Source of the DNA: Stenotrophomonas sp. ASS1
GTDB taxonomy: Bacteria; Pseudomonadota; Gammaproteobacteria; Xanthomonadales; Xanthomonadaceae
NCBI RefSeq assembly: GCF_004346925.1
Contig: NZ_CP031167.1
Location: 578,001-642,000, forward strand
Reading direction: 5' to 3'
DNA length: 64,000 nt
Made by a program: the position numbers and the translations under genes. Position 1 is the stretch's first letter. Each line of letters begins with the position of its first letter. The notes beneath the pieces are model-generated. The model was not told the origin of the DNA. It did no database searches and worked only from the letters and a program-made list of their open reading frames with translations. Below, in pieces: positions 10,606 through 19,900 of this stretch.

Positions 10606-11478
10606 ATGAGCTTCCAACGCTTTCTGCCGTACATCGCGGCCGTGCTGCTTTCTGCCGGCTGCAGCCGGTCCACCGTCGACTTCGAGATCGACAACCCGAC
10701 GGATGCACCGCTGACCTTGTCGGTCGACCAGCAGGTGCATACCCTGCCGCCGCACACCTCCATGCCCCTGGTCCTGGAGCCGGGCCAGTACCGGCTGCAG
10801 AGCGAGAAAATCGGCAGCGTACGCATGGTTGTCTACGCCGACGGGATCGGTGGGCTGATCAACCCGGCCATGGCCGAGTACGTGATCGTCACCGAGCAGT
10901 ACGTCACCAGCAAAACCAATACCGGCAACCTGGCATCGAAGATCGAACTGAACGATGTGGAGATCGAGGGTCCCTACGTGAAGGCGACCGGCTTCTTCAT
11001 TCCGCGCCGCTGGGACGCAGGACTGAAGGGCGAGCTGCCTGACACGGTGGTCTCCAGCAGCCCGGATACCTCGTCCGACTACCGGACCAAGCTCTACAAC
11101 GTGCCTGGCTTCTTCGAATACCTGGATGCCGGGGACGAGCTGAAGGAGGCTTTCGGGCCGGATGGCTACCGGCCGCCGGCAGCATCGGTGGCTTTCACTG
11201 CCGCCCAGCTGCCGCCGCTTCCGGCGGCCTATGAGGCCCAGGGCAAACCGATGCGCGAGCTGTACGCGCAGTACCTTGCCGCAACCGATGCAGGCGAGCA
11301 GAAGCGCCTGAAGAAGGCCAGCCTGAAACTGTGGCAGGAGTTCGTGAAGACCCGTGCGCAATTGAGCGGACAGTCGCCGGTGGCCGATGATGTGCAGGCC
11401 AATGCGTTTGCGTCCGCCTTCTTCGACCTCTGGACGCAGCCGGCGGTGATCCTGCCGGACCCGGCGCCAGCCGGCTGA
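10606..11478 (+). CDS. Uncharacterised lipoprotein
   Basis: I do not recognise a named family. The 290-residue product begins MSFQRFLPYIAAVLLSAGC, a lipoprotein signal with Cys19 as the predicted lipidation site. The following residue is Ser rather than Asp, so an outer-membrane location is likely. Residues 23-125 look like beta strands (FEIDNPTDAPLTLSVDQQ, then SEKIGSVRMVVYADG), suggesting a small Ig-like or sandwich domain. The C-terminal third is helical and charged. A good ribosome-binding site (AAGGA) precedes the ATG. It follows the lptFG operon but is separated from it by a terminator-like hairpin, so a link with LPS export is not shown. Confidence 0.7.
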   Translation: MSFQRFLPYIAAVLLSAGCSRSTVDFEIDNPTDAPLTLSVDQQVHTLPPHTSMPLVLEPGQYRLQSEKIGSVRMVVYADGIGGLINPAMAEYVIVTEQYVTSKTNTGNLASKIELNDVEIEGPYVKATGFFIPRRWDAGLKGELPDTVVSSSPDTSSDYRTKLYNVPGFFEYLDAGDELKEAFGPDGYRPPAASVAFTAAQLPPLPAAYEAQGKPMRELYAQYLAATDAGEQKRLKKASLKLWQEFVKTRAQLSGQSPVADDVQANAFASAFFDLWTQPAVILPDPAPAG

Positions 11479-11491
11479 CCGCTGCGTTGAT

Positions 11492-11525
11492 CGTGTAGAG
11501 CCGAGCCCATGCTCGGCTCTACACG
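11492..11525. repeat. SMAG-type palindrome between convergent genes
   Basis: A perfect 15-bp stem (CGTGTAGAGCCGAGC and its complement) with a four-base loop CCAT. GTAG tags occur on both sides because the element is almost perfectly symmetric. It separates the convergent lipoprotein and RDD genes and probably serves both 3' ends. Confidence 0.8.
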
Positions 11526-11532
11526 TGGTGCA

Positions 11533-12024
11533 TCACTGCTTCGGCATGCGCATCAGGCGGGTGCCGCTGGCGCGGTCGTGCCAGGTCAGGCGGTCGCGGT
11601 CGACCCATGCCCACCAGAACCCCAGTCCACCCAGCAGCAGCGACAGTGAGCCCACCGCGAAGCGCAGCCACAGTTGGCCGCGCCGCAGCGGCGTGCCATC
11701 GCTCGATTGCAGTTTCAGCCGCCACGGTCGCATGCCCAGCGTCTGCCCGCCGCGTCGCCAGCTGGCCGTGGCGTACCCCCCCGTGATCACCCAGCACACC
11801 GCCCACAGCAGCCACTGCCAGGCACTGAACGGTGCGATGTTCTCGCGCTGCGCGTGGCCGCTGAAGGTGTAGGCGAGGGTGAACAGCGTGCCGGCCAGCA
11901 TCCACAGCGCCAGCACCGGCAGTGCGTCGTAGACCATCGCCAGCACGCGCCAGACCAACAAGGCACGTGGGCGCGGCGCTTCGGTAGTGGCCGCAGGGGC
12001 GGTGTCGGTGACGGGGCGGGACAT
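11533..12024 (-). CDS. RDD-family membrane protein
   Basis: A 163-residue inner-membrane protein of the RDD family, named for conserved Arg and Asp residues. The first helix contains R and D ([18 protein letters not shown]), the central part reads [14 protein letters not shown], and the end carries [18 protein letters not shown], the conserved RDD C-terminal pattern with WHD. RDD proteins are of unknown or varied function; some are proposed ion antiporters. The start is the ATG before SRPVTDTAP; longer frames upstream run into the xerD region. It is divergent from xerD with 56 bases between them. Confidence 0.85.
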   Translation of the reverse strand: MSRPVTDTAPAATTEAPRPRALLVWRVLAMVYDALPVLALWMLAGTLFTLAYTFSGHAQRENIAPFSAWQWLLWAVCWVITGGYATASWRRGGQTLGMRPWRLKLQSSDGTPLRRGQLWLRFAVGSLSLLLGGLGFWWAWVDRDRLTWHDRASGTRLMRMPKQ

Positions 12025-12080
12025 GCGCCGAGCATACGCAAAGCTGGCCGTGCCCGCAGTGGCCCTCGTATCCTGCACCC

Positions 12081-13058
12081 ATGGCCCTTGTTTCAACCCC
12101 CGCCGAACGCCGCCAGCTGGTGCAGCAACTGCCCGAACTGCGCGCCGACGACAGCGTGCGCATCCAGCGCTTCCTCGATGCGATCTGGGCCGAGAACGGC
12201 CTGGCCCGCGCCACCCTCGACAGCTACCGGCGCGACCTGGAAGGGCTTGCGCGCTGGATGGATGGGCGCGACGGTGGCCTGGCCGGCATCGAGCGCCCGG
12301 GGCTGTTCGATTACCTGGCCTGGCGCACCCGGCATGGCTGGTCGCCGCGCAGCAATGCGCGCCTGCTGTCGGCGCTGCGCGCGTTCTTCGCCGATGGCGT
12401 GCGCCGTGGTGAACGCAGCGAGGACCCCAGTGCACTGCTGGACCCGCCGAAGCTGCCGCGGCTGTTGCCGAAGGCGCTGGCCGAAAGCCAGATCGACGCA
12501 CTGCTGGCGGCGCCGGACATCGACAGTCCGCTGGGCCTGCGCGATCGCGCCATGCTGGAGCTGATGTATGCCGCCGGCCTGCGCGTGAGCGAGCTGGTGC
12601 TGCTGCCGGCCACGGCAGTCAACCTGCGCCAGGGCGTGCTGCGGGTCACGGGCAAGGGCAGCAAGGAGCGGCTGGTGCCGCTGGGCGAGGAATCGCAGCA
12701 CTGGCTGGAACGCTACCTGCAGCAGTCGCGGCCGCAGCTGGTCGGCAGGGGCAGGGTGCAGGCACTGGCCGATGGGCAGACGCCGTTGTTCGTCGAGCCG
12801 ACGCTGCATGCGCTGACCCGGCAGGCCTTCTGGCACCTGGTCAAGCGCCACGCGCAGGTGGCCGGTATCGACCCGGTGCGGATCAGCCCGCATGGCCTGC
12901 GCCACAGCTTCGCCACCCACCTGCTCAACCGCGGCGCCGACCTGCGCGCGCTGCAGATGCTGCTCGGCCACAGCTCGCTGTCGACCACCCAGATCTACAC
13001 CCTGGTGGCCCGCGAACACCTGCAGAAGCTGCACGCGCGCCACCATCCGCGCGGCTGA
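12081..13058 (+). CDS. xerD: Site-specific tyrosine recombinase XerD
   Basis: A cytoplasmic recombinase that, with XerC, resolves chromosome dimers at dif. The catalytic residues are all visible: R168 (GLRVSEL), K192 (TGKGSKE), H271 and R274 ([12 protein letters not shown]), H297 ([14 protein letters not shown]) and nucleophile Y306. An N-terminal SAM-like core-binding domain covers about residues 20-110. The 325 residues include a slightly longer N-terminus than E. coli XerD (298). Assignment to XerD rather than XerC rests on the [21 protein letters not shown] end and on the dsbC gene directly downstream, the same neighbourhood as E. coli xerD-dsbC. Confidence 0.92.
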   Translation: MALVSTPAERRQLVQQLPELRADDSVRIQRFLDAIWAENGLARATLDSYRRDLEGLARWMDGRDGGLAGIERPGLFDYLAWRTRHGWSPRSNARLLSALRAFFADGVRRGERSEDPSALLDPPKLPRLLPKALAESQIDALLAAPDIDSPLGLRDRAMLELMYAAGLRVSELVLLPATAVNLRQGVLRVTGKGSKERLVPLGEESQHWLERYLQQSRPQLVGRGRVQALADGQTPLFVEPTLHALTRQAFWHLVKRHAQVAGIDPVRISPHGLRHSFATHLLNRGADLRALQMLLGHSSLSTTQIYTLVAREHLQKLHARHHPRG

Positions 13059-13158
13059 GCAGCGGCCTGAACCCCGGCCTCGGACGGTGGGCGGTGTCGC
13101 GGCCCGGTAGCGGCGGCTGTGTCAGAATCCGGGGTCTTCTTCTGTCGCGGACCGCTCC

Positions 13159-13944
13159 ATGCTCCGATTTGCCATCGCCGCCGTGTTCGGTGCGCTCAGC
13201 CTGACCGCCTGCGCCCAGCCGGCTCCGCCGGCCGCCAAGGCACCCGCCGCGGCTGCGGCCAAGGCCGTCCCGGCCGCCAACGCTTCGGCCGACCAGGCCG
13301 TACGCGCCGCGCTGACCGCCCTGAATCCCGGCTTCCAGGTGGACTACATCGGCGCTGCGCCGTTCCCCGGCTTCCGCGAAGTGGTGGTCTCCGGCCAGTT
13401 GCTGTACGTGTCCGACGATGGCCGCTACCTGTTCCAGTCGCAGCCCTACGACACGCGTGCCAAGGGCCCGGCCAACAGCGAGGGCCTGCTCGGCTACCGC
13501 CGCGATCTGCTGGCCAAGGCCAACCACGGCGACCGCATCGTATTCGCTGCGCCCAACGCCAAGTACACCATCAGCGTGTTCACCGACATCGAGTGCGGCT
13601 ACTGCCGCAAGCTGCATCAGGACATCGCGGAGCTCAACCGCAACGGCATCTCGGTCGAGTACCTGGCATTCCCGCGCATGGGCCTGGGCAGCAAGGACTA
13701 CACCGACATGATTTCGGTCTGGTGTGCAGCGGATCGCCGCCAGGCCCTGACCAACGCCAAGCGCGGTGGCAGTGTGCCGGCCAAGAACTGCACCAACCCG
13801 GTGGCGATGCAGTACGCGCTGGGCCAGCAGTTGGGCGTGAACGGCACGCCGGCGATCTTCGCGCCGGATGGCACCCAGCTGGGCGGTTACCTGCCGCCGG
13901 CGCAGCTGCGTGCGGCGCTGGAAAAGCTGTCGGCCAAGCGCTGA
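13159..13944 (+). CDS. dsbC: Thiol:disulfide interchange protein DsbC, predicted lipoprotein
   Basis: A periplasmic disulfide isomerase. The thioredoxin-like domain carries the active-site CGYC at residues 146-149 (DIECGYCRKLHQD), with the cis-proline loop at NGTPAIF and an extra Cys pair typical of DsbC. Residues 45-125 correspond to the dimerisation domain. E. coli DsbC is a soluble periplasmic protein, but this N-terminus reads ALSLTACAQPAPP, a good lipobox with Cys18 followed by an Ala/Pro-rich tether. It may therefore be membrane-anchored. The 261 residues are longer than usual because of that tether. It lies downstream of xerD, as in E. coli, and ends in a strong terminator. Confidence 0.9.
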   Translation: MLRFAIAAVFGALSLTACAQPAPPAAKAPAAAAAKAVPAANASADQAVRAALTALNPGFQVDYIGAAPFPGFREVVVSGQLLYVSDDGRYLFQSQPYDTRAKGPANSEGLLGYRRDLLAKANHGDRIVFAAPNAKYTISVFTDIECGYCRKLHQDIAELNRNGISVEYLAFPRMGLGSKDYTDMISVWCAADRRQALTNAKRGGSVPAKNCTNPVAMQYALGQQLGVNGTPAIFAPDGTQLGGYLPPAQLRAALEKLSAKR

Positions 13945-13970
13945 TCGCCGCCGACCTCTACAGGTGGGAG

Positions 13971-14003
13971 GCCGGGGATGCGTGCCGCATCCCCGGCTTT
14001 TTT
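13971..14003 (+). terminator. Strong Rho-independent terminator of dsbC
   Basis: A 12-bp perfect stem GCCGGGGATGCG / CGCATCCCCGGC with a three-base loop, followed by a run of T residues. It also separates dsbC from the convergent chitinase gene, whose stop lies just beyond. Confidence 0.92.
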
Positions 14004-14004
14004 C

Positions 14005-16104
14005 TTACTTCAGGCCATCACTGACCGCCTTGGTCAGCGTGCCCTGTGCATCGTCACCACTGAACTCCCAGACGAACGCGCCGCCCAGGCCCTGGGTCTT
14101 CACGTAGCCCATCTTGCGGGTGATGTTGGCCGGGGTATCGAAGCTCCACAGCGTGCTGCCGTTGTAGATCCAGGTGGCACCGGCCGTGTTGTCGGTGTAG
14201 CCCGGCCACGCCAGGTTCTTCAGCACCTTCCAGTCTTCGATGCCGGCTTCATACGTGCCCGGGGCGGCACCGGTCGCGGTCTGGTACAGGCCGTTGTTGG
14301 CGTTGGTCACACCGGTCCAGCCACGCCCGTAGTAGCCGATGCCCAGGTTGAGCTTGGCGGCGGGCACGCCACGGCTGATGAAGGCCTCGATGGCGTCGTT
14401 GCTGTTGTAGAGCTTCTGGTCGCCGGTGGACGGATCATTCGGCGAATCGAACAGCGCCGACTGGTGATTGGTCTTCGCATCCCACGCGCCGTGGAAGTCG
14501 TAGGTCATCACGTTGATGTAGTCCAGGTACGGGTGGTACGCGGCCGGATCAGTGACGCGGATCTTGTCGATGCCGGCACCCACCGCCACCGTCAGCAACA
14601 GGCCCGGACGCACCGCATCGAGCTGGCGGCGGAACTCGGCCATCAGCGCGGTGAAGTTGGCGTTGTCCTCCGGCTTGCCGCATTCGATACCACAGGCCAC
14701 CGGGTACTCCCAGTCGACGTCGATGCCGTCGAACACGCCCAGTGCGGCACCGGCGCCACCGGCACCGTCGGTCACCGGCAGGTTGCCCTTGATGTAGGCG
14801 TCGATGCACGAGGCGACGAAGGCCTGGCGGTTTTCCGGACGCGCCGCGCTGGAGAAACCACGCGACCAGGTCCAGCCACCCAGCGAGATCAGCACCTTCA
14901 TGCCCGGGTACTTGGCCTTGAGCTGCTTGAGCTGGTTCCAGTTGCCGCGCAGCGGCTGATCCCAGGTATCGGCGCTGCCGCTGACGCTCTCGGCGGCACT
15001 GAAGGCCTTGGTGTAGTCGGCGAAGGCATCGCCACCGGCACCGCTGTTCGGATCCGACGGCTGGGTGATGCCCACTTCGCAACGGTTGTTGCGCACATTG
15101 CCGAACGCGTAGTTGATGTGGGTCAGGCGTGCGGCCGAGCCACTGCTGTCGATGTTCTTGACCCGGTAGTTGCGGCCGTAGATGCCCCACTGGGTGAAGT
15201 AACCGATCACCCGCTTGCCGGTGGTGCCGCCGTCGCCGGCCAGCGTAGTGGCGCTGATCTCGGTGCCCTGGGCCGAGGCGTTGCCGGCGTTGTCGCGGGC
15301 ACGAACCCGGTAGCGGTAGGTGGTGGAGGCAGTCAGCCCGCCATCGATGTAGCTGGCGCTGGACGGTGAACCGACCAGGCTGCCGTTGCGGTACACGTCG
15401 TAGCCGGCCACGCCGCTGCCACCGGTGTTGTCGGTGGACGGGCTCCAGCTGAGCGCGATGCTGTTGGCGGTGCGGGTGCCGACCGCCAGCCCGCCCGGCA
15501 CGCTCGGTGCGGTGGTATCGCCACCGGCGGCGTTGACGGTGATGGTGATGGTCGCGGTGCTGGTGGTGGCGTTGTTGTTGTCGGTCGCGACTGCACGCAG
15601 GGTGTGGCTGCCGGCGCTGGCATTGGCCCAGCTGGCCGCGTACGGCGCACTGGTGGCCACGCCCAGCGTGCTGCCATCGCGGAAGAACTCGACCTTGGCG
15701 ACGCTGCCGTCCGGATCACTGGCGTTGGCGGTCACGTTGACCGTGCTGCCGGCGCTGAAGGTGGCGCCGTTGGCCGGCGAGGTCAGGCTGACCACCGGCG
15801 GCTGGTTGCTGCCGCTGCCATCGCAGGCACCGAGGTTGGTGTAGTAGGGCGCACCGGCCGGATGGTCCGGCGGCGCGTTCCAGATGTCCTGGTTCGCCCG
15901 ATAGAGGACGCCTCCTTTCTGCAGGGTATCGCCGGCCCGGTAGATCTTGGCCTGGTCCCACTGGGCCACCCCGGCACAGCTGGCGGCCTGCGCCAGGCCG
16001 GGCAGGGCGGCGGTACCGGCGGCCAGGGCAAGCAGCCAGGCCAGGCGGCGGGGACGACAGCTTCGGGTCGAACGTTCGGCACTGCGCACAATCGGGTCGT
16101 ACAT
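14005..16104 (-). CDS. chiA: Secreted modular GH18 chitinase
   Basis: An endo-acting family 18 chitinase of 699 residues, probably exported by Sec and then a type II system. Order: a long signal peptide (about 1-44, ending LPGLAQA); a CBM5/12 chitin-binding module (AQWDQAKIYRAGDTLQKGG); an Ig/PKD-like domain (VSLTSPANGATFSAGSTVNV); a fibronectin III domain (APSVPGGLAVGTRTANSIAL); and the GH18 barrel from about residue 320. The catalytic motif DGIDVDWEYP places the acid Glu at about residue 466, with SLGGWTWSRGF and MTYDFHGAWD as further barrel motifs. The same size and modules are remembered for S. maltophilia ChiA. The start is the ATG giving MYDPIVRSAERS; a LacI-type palindrome lies 140 bases upstream. 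Confidence 0.93.
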   Translation of the reverse strand: MYDPIVRSAERSTRSCRPRRLAWLLALAAGTAALPGLAQAASCAGVAQWDQAKIYRAGDTLQKGGVLYRANQDIWNAPPDHPAGAPYYTNLGACDGSGSNQPPVVSLTSPANGATFSAGSTVNVTANASDPDGSVAKVEFFRDGSTLGVATSAPYAASWANASAGSHTLRAVATDNNNATTSTATITITVNAAGGDTTAPSVPGGLAVGTRTANSIALSWSPSTDNTGGSGVAGYDVYRNGSLVGSPSSASYIDGGLTASTTYRYRVRARDNAGNASAQGTEISATTLAGDGGTTGKRVIGYFTQWGIYGRNYRVKNIDSSGSAARLTHINYAFGNVRNNRCEVGITQPSDPNSGAGGDAFADYTKAFSAAESVSGSADTWDQPLRGNWNQLKQLKAKYPGMKVLISLGGWTWSRGFSSAARPENRQAFVASCIDAYIKGNLPVTDGAGGAGAALGVFDGIDVDWEYPVACGIECGKPEDNANFTALMAEFRRQLDAVRPGLLLTVAVGAGIDKIRVTDPAAYHPYLDYINVMTYDFHGAWDAKTNHQSALFDSPNDPSTGDQKLYNSNDAIEAFISRGVPAAKLNLGIGYYGRGWTGVTNANNGLYQTATGAAPGTYEAGIEDWKVLKNLAWPGYTDNTAGATWIYNGSTLWSFDTPANITRKMGYVKTQGLGGAFVWEFSGDDAQGTLTKAVSDGLK

Positions 16105-16243
16105 GGGTAAGTCTCCGATCAAAGGGCGCGCGGGCCCCGATGGCGCCGCGCGTGACGCAGGTCCGGGCGTCGCCGGGGAAGGCGACGGAGGGGGCGGACG
16201 GAGGTACCTGGGAGGCCGGGGAGAGAGTCCGGCGCCAGGTAGG

Positions 16244-16255
16244 GACAACGTTGTC
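16244..16255. promoter_or_regulatory. LacI-type palindromic operator candidate upstream of chiA
   Basis: GACAACGTTGTC is a perfect 12-bp palindrome with a central CG, the symmetry usual for LacI-family regulators. It lies 140 bases upstream of the chitinase start. NagR/NagQ-type LacI regulators of N-acetylglucosamine use in Xanthomonadaceae recognise sites of this general kind; the specific regulator here is an inference. Confidence 0.45.
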
Positions 16256-16391
16256 ATCAATCGTGTGGTCAATCCGTGAGCGAGTGCATGGTTCGGGGAT
16301 TTGGCGGAGAGCGGCGCTGGTGCGCGGTCGGCGGCCATCGGCGGAGCCCCTCGTGGCTGGGGTGGGTCGCTGAAAGCGGGTTTCTGAGAGT

Positions 16392-16497
16392 TGGCCGGGT
16401 GGGTGGGCTGCGCAGGGGACGCTGCAAGTACGTCCATGTAAGCTCGATCGCCGCATCCATGCGGCTCACGCCCCTGCGCAGCCCACCCGCACGGCCA
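16392..16497 (+). repeat. Long hairpin element, copy 1
   Basis: The outer arms (16392-16418 and 16471-16497) pair at 25 of 27 positions. Between them lies the family core: GGACGCTGCAAGTACGTCCA, then GATCGCCGCATCCATGCGGC, with a 7-bp inner hairpin GCCGCAT-CC-ATGCGGC at 16450-16465. The arm sequence differs from that of the other copies, but the pairing is kept. Confidence 0.8.
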
Positions 16498-16601
16498 CGG
16501 ACAGGTTCCTGCGCGGCCAGCCACGGAAGACAGAACAAAAAATCAAAAGCAAAAGCCGTTCGCTTCGCTCTTCAATGCCTGACTTCTGAGATTTCCCTGG
16601 T

Positions 16602-16624
16602 TGCCGGCCAGCGGCCGGCACTAC
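16602..16624 (-). repeat. SMAG-type REP hairpin
   Basis: TGCCGGCC-AGC-GGCCGGCA, an 8-bp perfect stem followed by CTAC, the complement of the GTAG tag. Confidence 0.75.
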
Positions 16625-16632
16625 CGGGGAGC

Positions 16633-16655
16633 ATCCACGCATGGCGTGGATCTAC
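16633..16655 (-). repeat. SMAG-type REP hairpin
   Basis: ATCCACGC-ATG-GCGTGGAT followed by CTAC. The same 23-base unit recurs at 43630-43652, and a related one lies at 41503-41519. Confidence 0.75.
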
Positions 16656-16658
16656 TGC

Positions 16659-16858
16659 AGATCGCGGAAATCTGTCGAAGGTGGGGTGGGTCCGGTTGCG
16701 GGGGCGTGAGCCGCATGGATGCGGCGATCGAGCCTCCATGGACGGATTCACGGCGTCCCCCGCAACCGGACCCACCCCGCCATCCCACGGGAACCCCGCT
16801 TTTGCTTTGGCAGTTGCCGTTGCCTTGGCCTCTGCGGGTGCCGGGCGCCGCCCGGCCA
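16659..16858 (-). repeat. Long hairpin element, copy 2
   Basis: The stem arms 16680-16704 and 16757-16781 pair at 24 of 25 positions, the exception being a G-T wobble. The core is the reverse complement of copies 1 and 3 and contains the inner hairpin GCCGCAT-GG-ATGCGGC (16710-16725). CTGTCGAAGG borders one side. On the other side a spacer leads to a terminal hairpin GCCGGGCGCCGCCCGGC. The copy 4 flanks match on both sides. Confidence 0.8.
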
Positions 16859-16879
16859 AAGCCCTTCCCCCGCTTCCGG

Positions 16880-16885
16880 TACAAT
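16880..16885 (+). promoter_or_regulatory. Candidate -10 box of purL
   Basis: TACAAT lies 35 bases before the chosen purL ATG. No clear -35 box is seen. Because an upstream in-frame ATG (16884) overlaps this box, it supports translation starting at 16920. Confidence 0.45.
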
Positions 16886-16919
16886 GTCGGGCCCGTTTCC
16901 CAACTACGGTTCCCCGGAC

Positions 16920-19900
16920 ATGATGGTCCTCGAGGGCGCGCCCGCCCTGTCGCCGTTCCGCCGCGAACGTCTTGAATCCCGCCTGCAGTCCATCGCTCCC
17001 TCCCTGCGCATCAGCGGTGCCTGGCACGTCTACTTCGTGCAGCCCGAAGGCAGCGCCGCCCCCGACCTGACCACCCTGTGCCGCATCCTCGAAGCCGCGC
17101 CGCAGGCCGAGGCCGTGGCCGACGGCGCGGTCAGCCGCATCGTGGTGCCGCGCCTGGGCACGCTGTCGCCGTGGTCGAGCAAGGCCACCGAACTGGTCCG
17201 TGGTGCCGGGCAGCCGGTCAGCCGGGTCGAGCGTGGCCTGCGCATCGACGTGCAGGGGTGGCCGGCCGATGCCGCCGCCCAGCAGGCGCTGGTCAAGGCG
17301 CTGCACGACCCGATGACGCAGTCGGTGCTGGAGACCGTGGAACAGGGCCAAGCGCTGTTCTCGGCGCCGGCCCGCGGTGAACTGGAACGCGTGCCGGTGG
17401 ACCAGCTGGAAGCCGCCAACCAGCGCCTCGGCCTGGCCATGGCCCAGGACGAGATCGACTACCTGCGCGAACGCTTCACCGCGCTCGGCCGCGCGCCGTC
17501 CGACGTCGAGCTGATGATGTTCGCGCAGGCCAACTCCGAGCACTGCCGGCACAAGATCTTCAACGCCAGCTGGACCATCGACGGCCAGGAGCAGGACCGC
17601 TCGCTGTTCCGGATGATCAAGAACACCCACCAGCAGACCCCGCAGCACACGCTCAGCGCGTACAGCGACAACGCCGCGGTGATCGAAGGCCATCCGGCGT
17701 CGCGTTACCGCCCGGATCCGGCCAGCGGCGAATACCGCCGCGAGCCGCAGGTGCCCAGCGCGTTCCAGATCAAGGTTGAAACGCATAACCATCCGACCGC
17801 GATCGCGCCGTTCCCGGGTGCATCGACCGGCAACGGTGGCGAGATCCGCGACGAAGGCGCGACCGGCCGCGGCGGCAAGCCGAAGGCGGGCCTGTCCGGG
17901 TTCTCGGTCTCGCACCTGCGCATTCCGGAACTGCCGCAGCCGTGGGAAGCGCCGCGCGCGCTGAACCCGCGCATGGCACCGGCGCTGGAAATCATGACCG
18001 ACGGCCCGCTTGGCGGCGCCGCGTTCAACAACGAGTTCGGCCGCCCGAACCTGCTCGGCTACTTCCGCAGCTTCGAACTGCCGGAAGGCGCCGATCTGGT
18101 GCGCGCGTACGACAAGCCGATCATGCTGGCCGGTGGCCTCGGCGCGATCGACCGCGTGCAGGTTGACAAGATCCAGCTGCAGGCCGGTGACGCGGTGATC
18201 GTGCTGGGTGGCCCGGCAATGCTGATCGGCCTGGGCGGCGGTGCCGCCAGCTCGGTGGCCTCCGGCGAAAGTGCCGAGGATCTGGACTTCGCCAGCGTGC
18301 AGCGCGACAACCCGGAAATGGAACGTCGCTGCCAGGAGGTCATCGACCGCTGCGTGGCGATGGGCGCCAACAACCCGATCAAGTTCTTCCACGACGTCGG
18401 TGCCGGTGGCCTGTCCAATGCCATCCCGGAACTGCTGCACGACTCCAAGGTCGGCGGTGTCATCGATCTGGGCAAGGTGCCCACCGATGATCCGTCGCTG
18501 TCGCCGATGCAGCTGTGGTGCAACGAGTCGCAGGAACGCTACGTGCTGGGCGTGGCCCACGAGCGCCTGGCCGAGTTCGCCGCACTGTGCGCCCGCGAGC
18601 GCTGCCCGTTCGCCGCGGTTGGCGTGGCGACTGCCGAGGAGCACCTGGTGGTGGCCTACGGTGCCGTGCCGGGCCATACCCCGGCCGATGCGCCGATCGA
18701 CCTGCCGATGGATGTGCTGTTCGGCAAGCCGCCGAAGATGCACCGCGACACCGCGCATCCGCCGGCCCCGCGCTGGCCGGCGCTGAAGACCGGCGGCCTG
18801 GACCTGCAGGAAGCCGGCCTTCGCGTGCTCGCGCACCCGACGGTGGCGTCAAAGAACTTCCTGGTCACCATCGGTGACCGCAGCGTCGGTGGCCTGACCG
18901 CACGCGAACAGATGGTCGGCCCGTGGCAGCTGCCGGTGGCCGACGTGGCGATCACCCTGGCCGACTTCGACGGCGTGTCCGGTGAAGCGATGTCGATCGG
19001 CGAGCGCACCCCGCTGGCCCTGCTCGACGCCGCTGCTTCGGCACGCATGGCGGTGGGCGAAGCGTTGACCAACCTGTGCGCGGCCCCGGTCGATGCGCTG
19101 GATGAGATCAAGCTGTCGGCGAACTGGATGGCCGCGGCCGGCCACCCGGGCGAAGACGCGCTGCTGTACGACGCGGTGAAGGCGGTGGGCATGGAACTGT
19201 GCCCGCAGCTGGACATCAGCATCCCGGTGGGCAAGGACTCGCTGTCGATGCAGGCGCAGTGGCACGACCAGGGCGAAGCGCACAAGAGCGTGTCGCCGGT
19301 GTCACTGGTGATCTCGGCGTTTGCGCCGGTGGCTGACGTGCGCCAGCAGCTGACGCCGCTGCTCGACCGCGACGTGGAAAGCGAGCTGTGGCTGATCGGC
19401 CTGGGCGCCGGCAAGCAGCGCCTGGGCGGTTCGATTCTGGCCCAGGTGCATGCCGACCACGGCGAGCTGCCGGCTTTCGCCGGTGCCGCTCCGGACCTGG
19501 ACGACCCGCAGCGCCTGCGTGGCTTCTTCGAACTGATCCGCGATGCGCGCCAGTCCGGGCTGCTGCTGGCCTACCACGACCGCAGCGACGGCGGTGCCTT
19601 CGCTGCGCTGTGCGAAATGGCGTTCACCTCGCGCCTGGGCCTGGACATCACTCTCGATGCCTGGGGCGATGATCCGTTCCGCAGCCTGTTCAACGAAGAG
19701 CTGGGCGCGGTGGTGCAGATCGCGCGCGAAGACCGTGCGGCCTTCGCCGACTTGGTTGAGCGCCATGCACTGACCGAATGCGCGCAGCGCATCGCCAAGC
19801 CGACCACCGCACCGGTGGTGCGCGTGTCGCTGGGTGGCGAGAACCTGGCCGAGTGGCGCTGGGACGCGCTGTTCGATGCCTGGTGGTCGGTCACCCACGC

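Larger units (their letters stand above)
16105..16919. other. Non-coding 0.8-kb region between chiA and purL with repeat cluster A
   Basis: No convincing gene is present. From left to right it holds the chitinase leader and promoter region with a 12-bp palindrome, one long hairpin element (16392-16497), an A-rich stretch (16528-16560), two SMAG hairpins (16602-16655), a second long hairpin element in the opposite orientation (16659-16858), and a -10-like box before purL. Short open frames across the hairpin elements arise from the repeat itself. Confidence 0.75.

Noticed and set aside
16392-16858. CRISPR array
   Set aside because: The repeats are few, long, inverted and unequally spaced, with no unique spacers of constant length and no cas genes.
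16884-16919. ATG at 16884 as the purL start
   Set aside because: It overlaps the candidate -10 box, and the MM start at 16920 matches known PurL N-termini.
16719-16920. Upstream extension of purL, and short peptides across the long hairpin elements (such as [15 protein letters not shown])
   Set aside because: The extension overlaps the hairpin element and the TACAAT box. The recurring peptides are translations of the repeat core, seen in several copies and frames.
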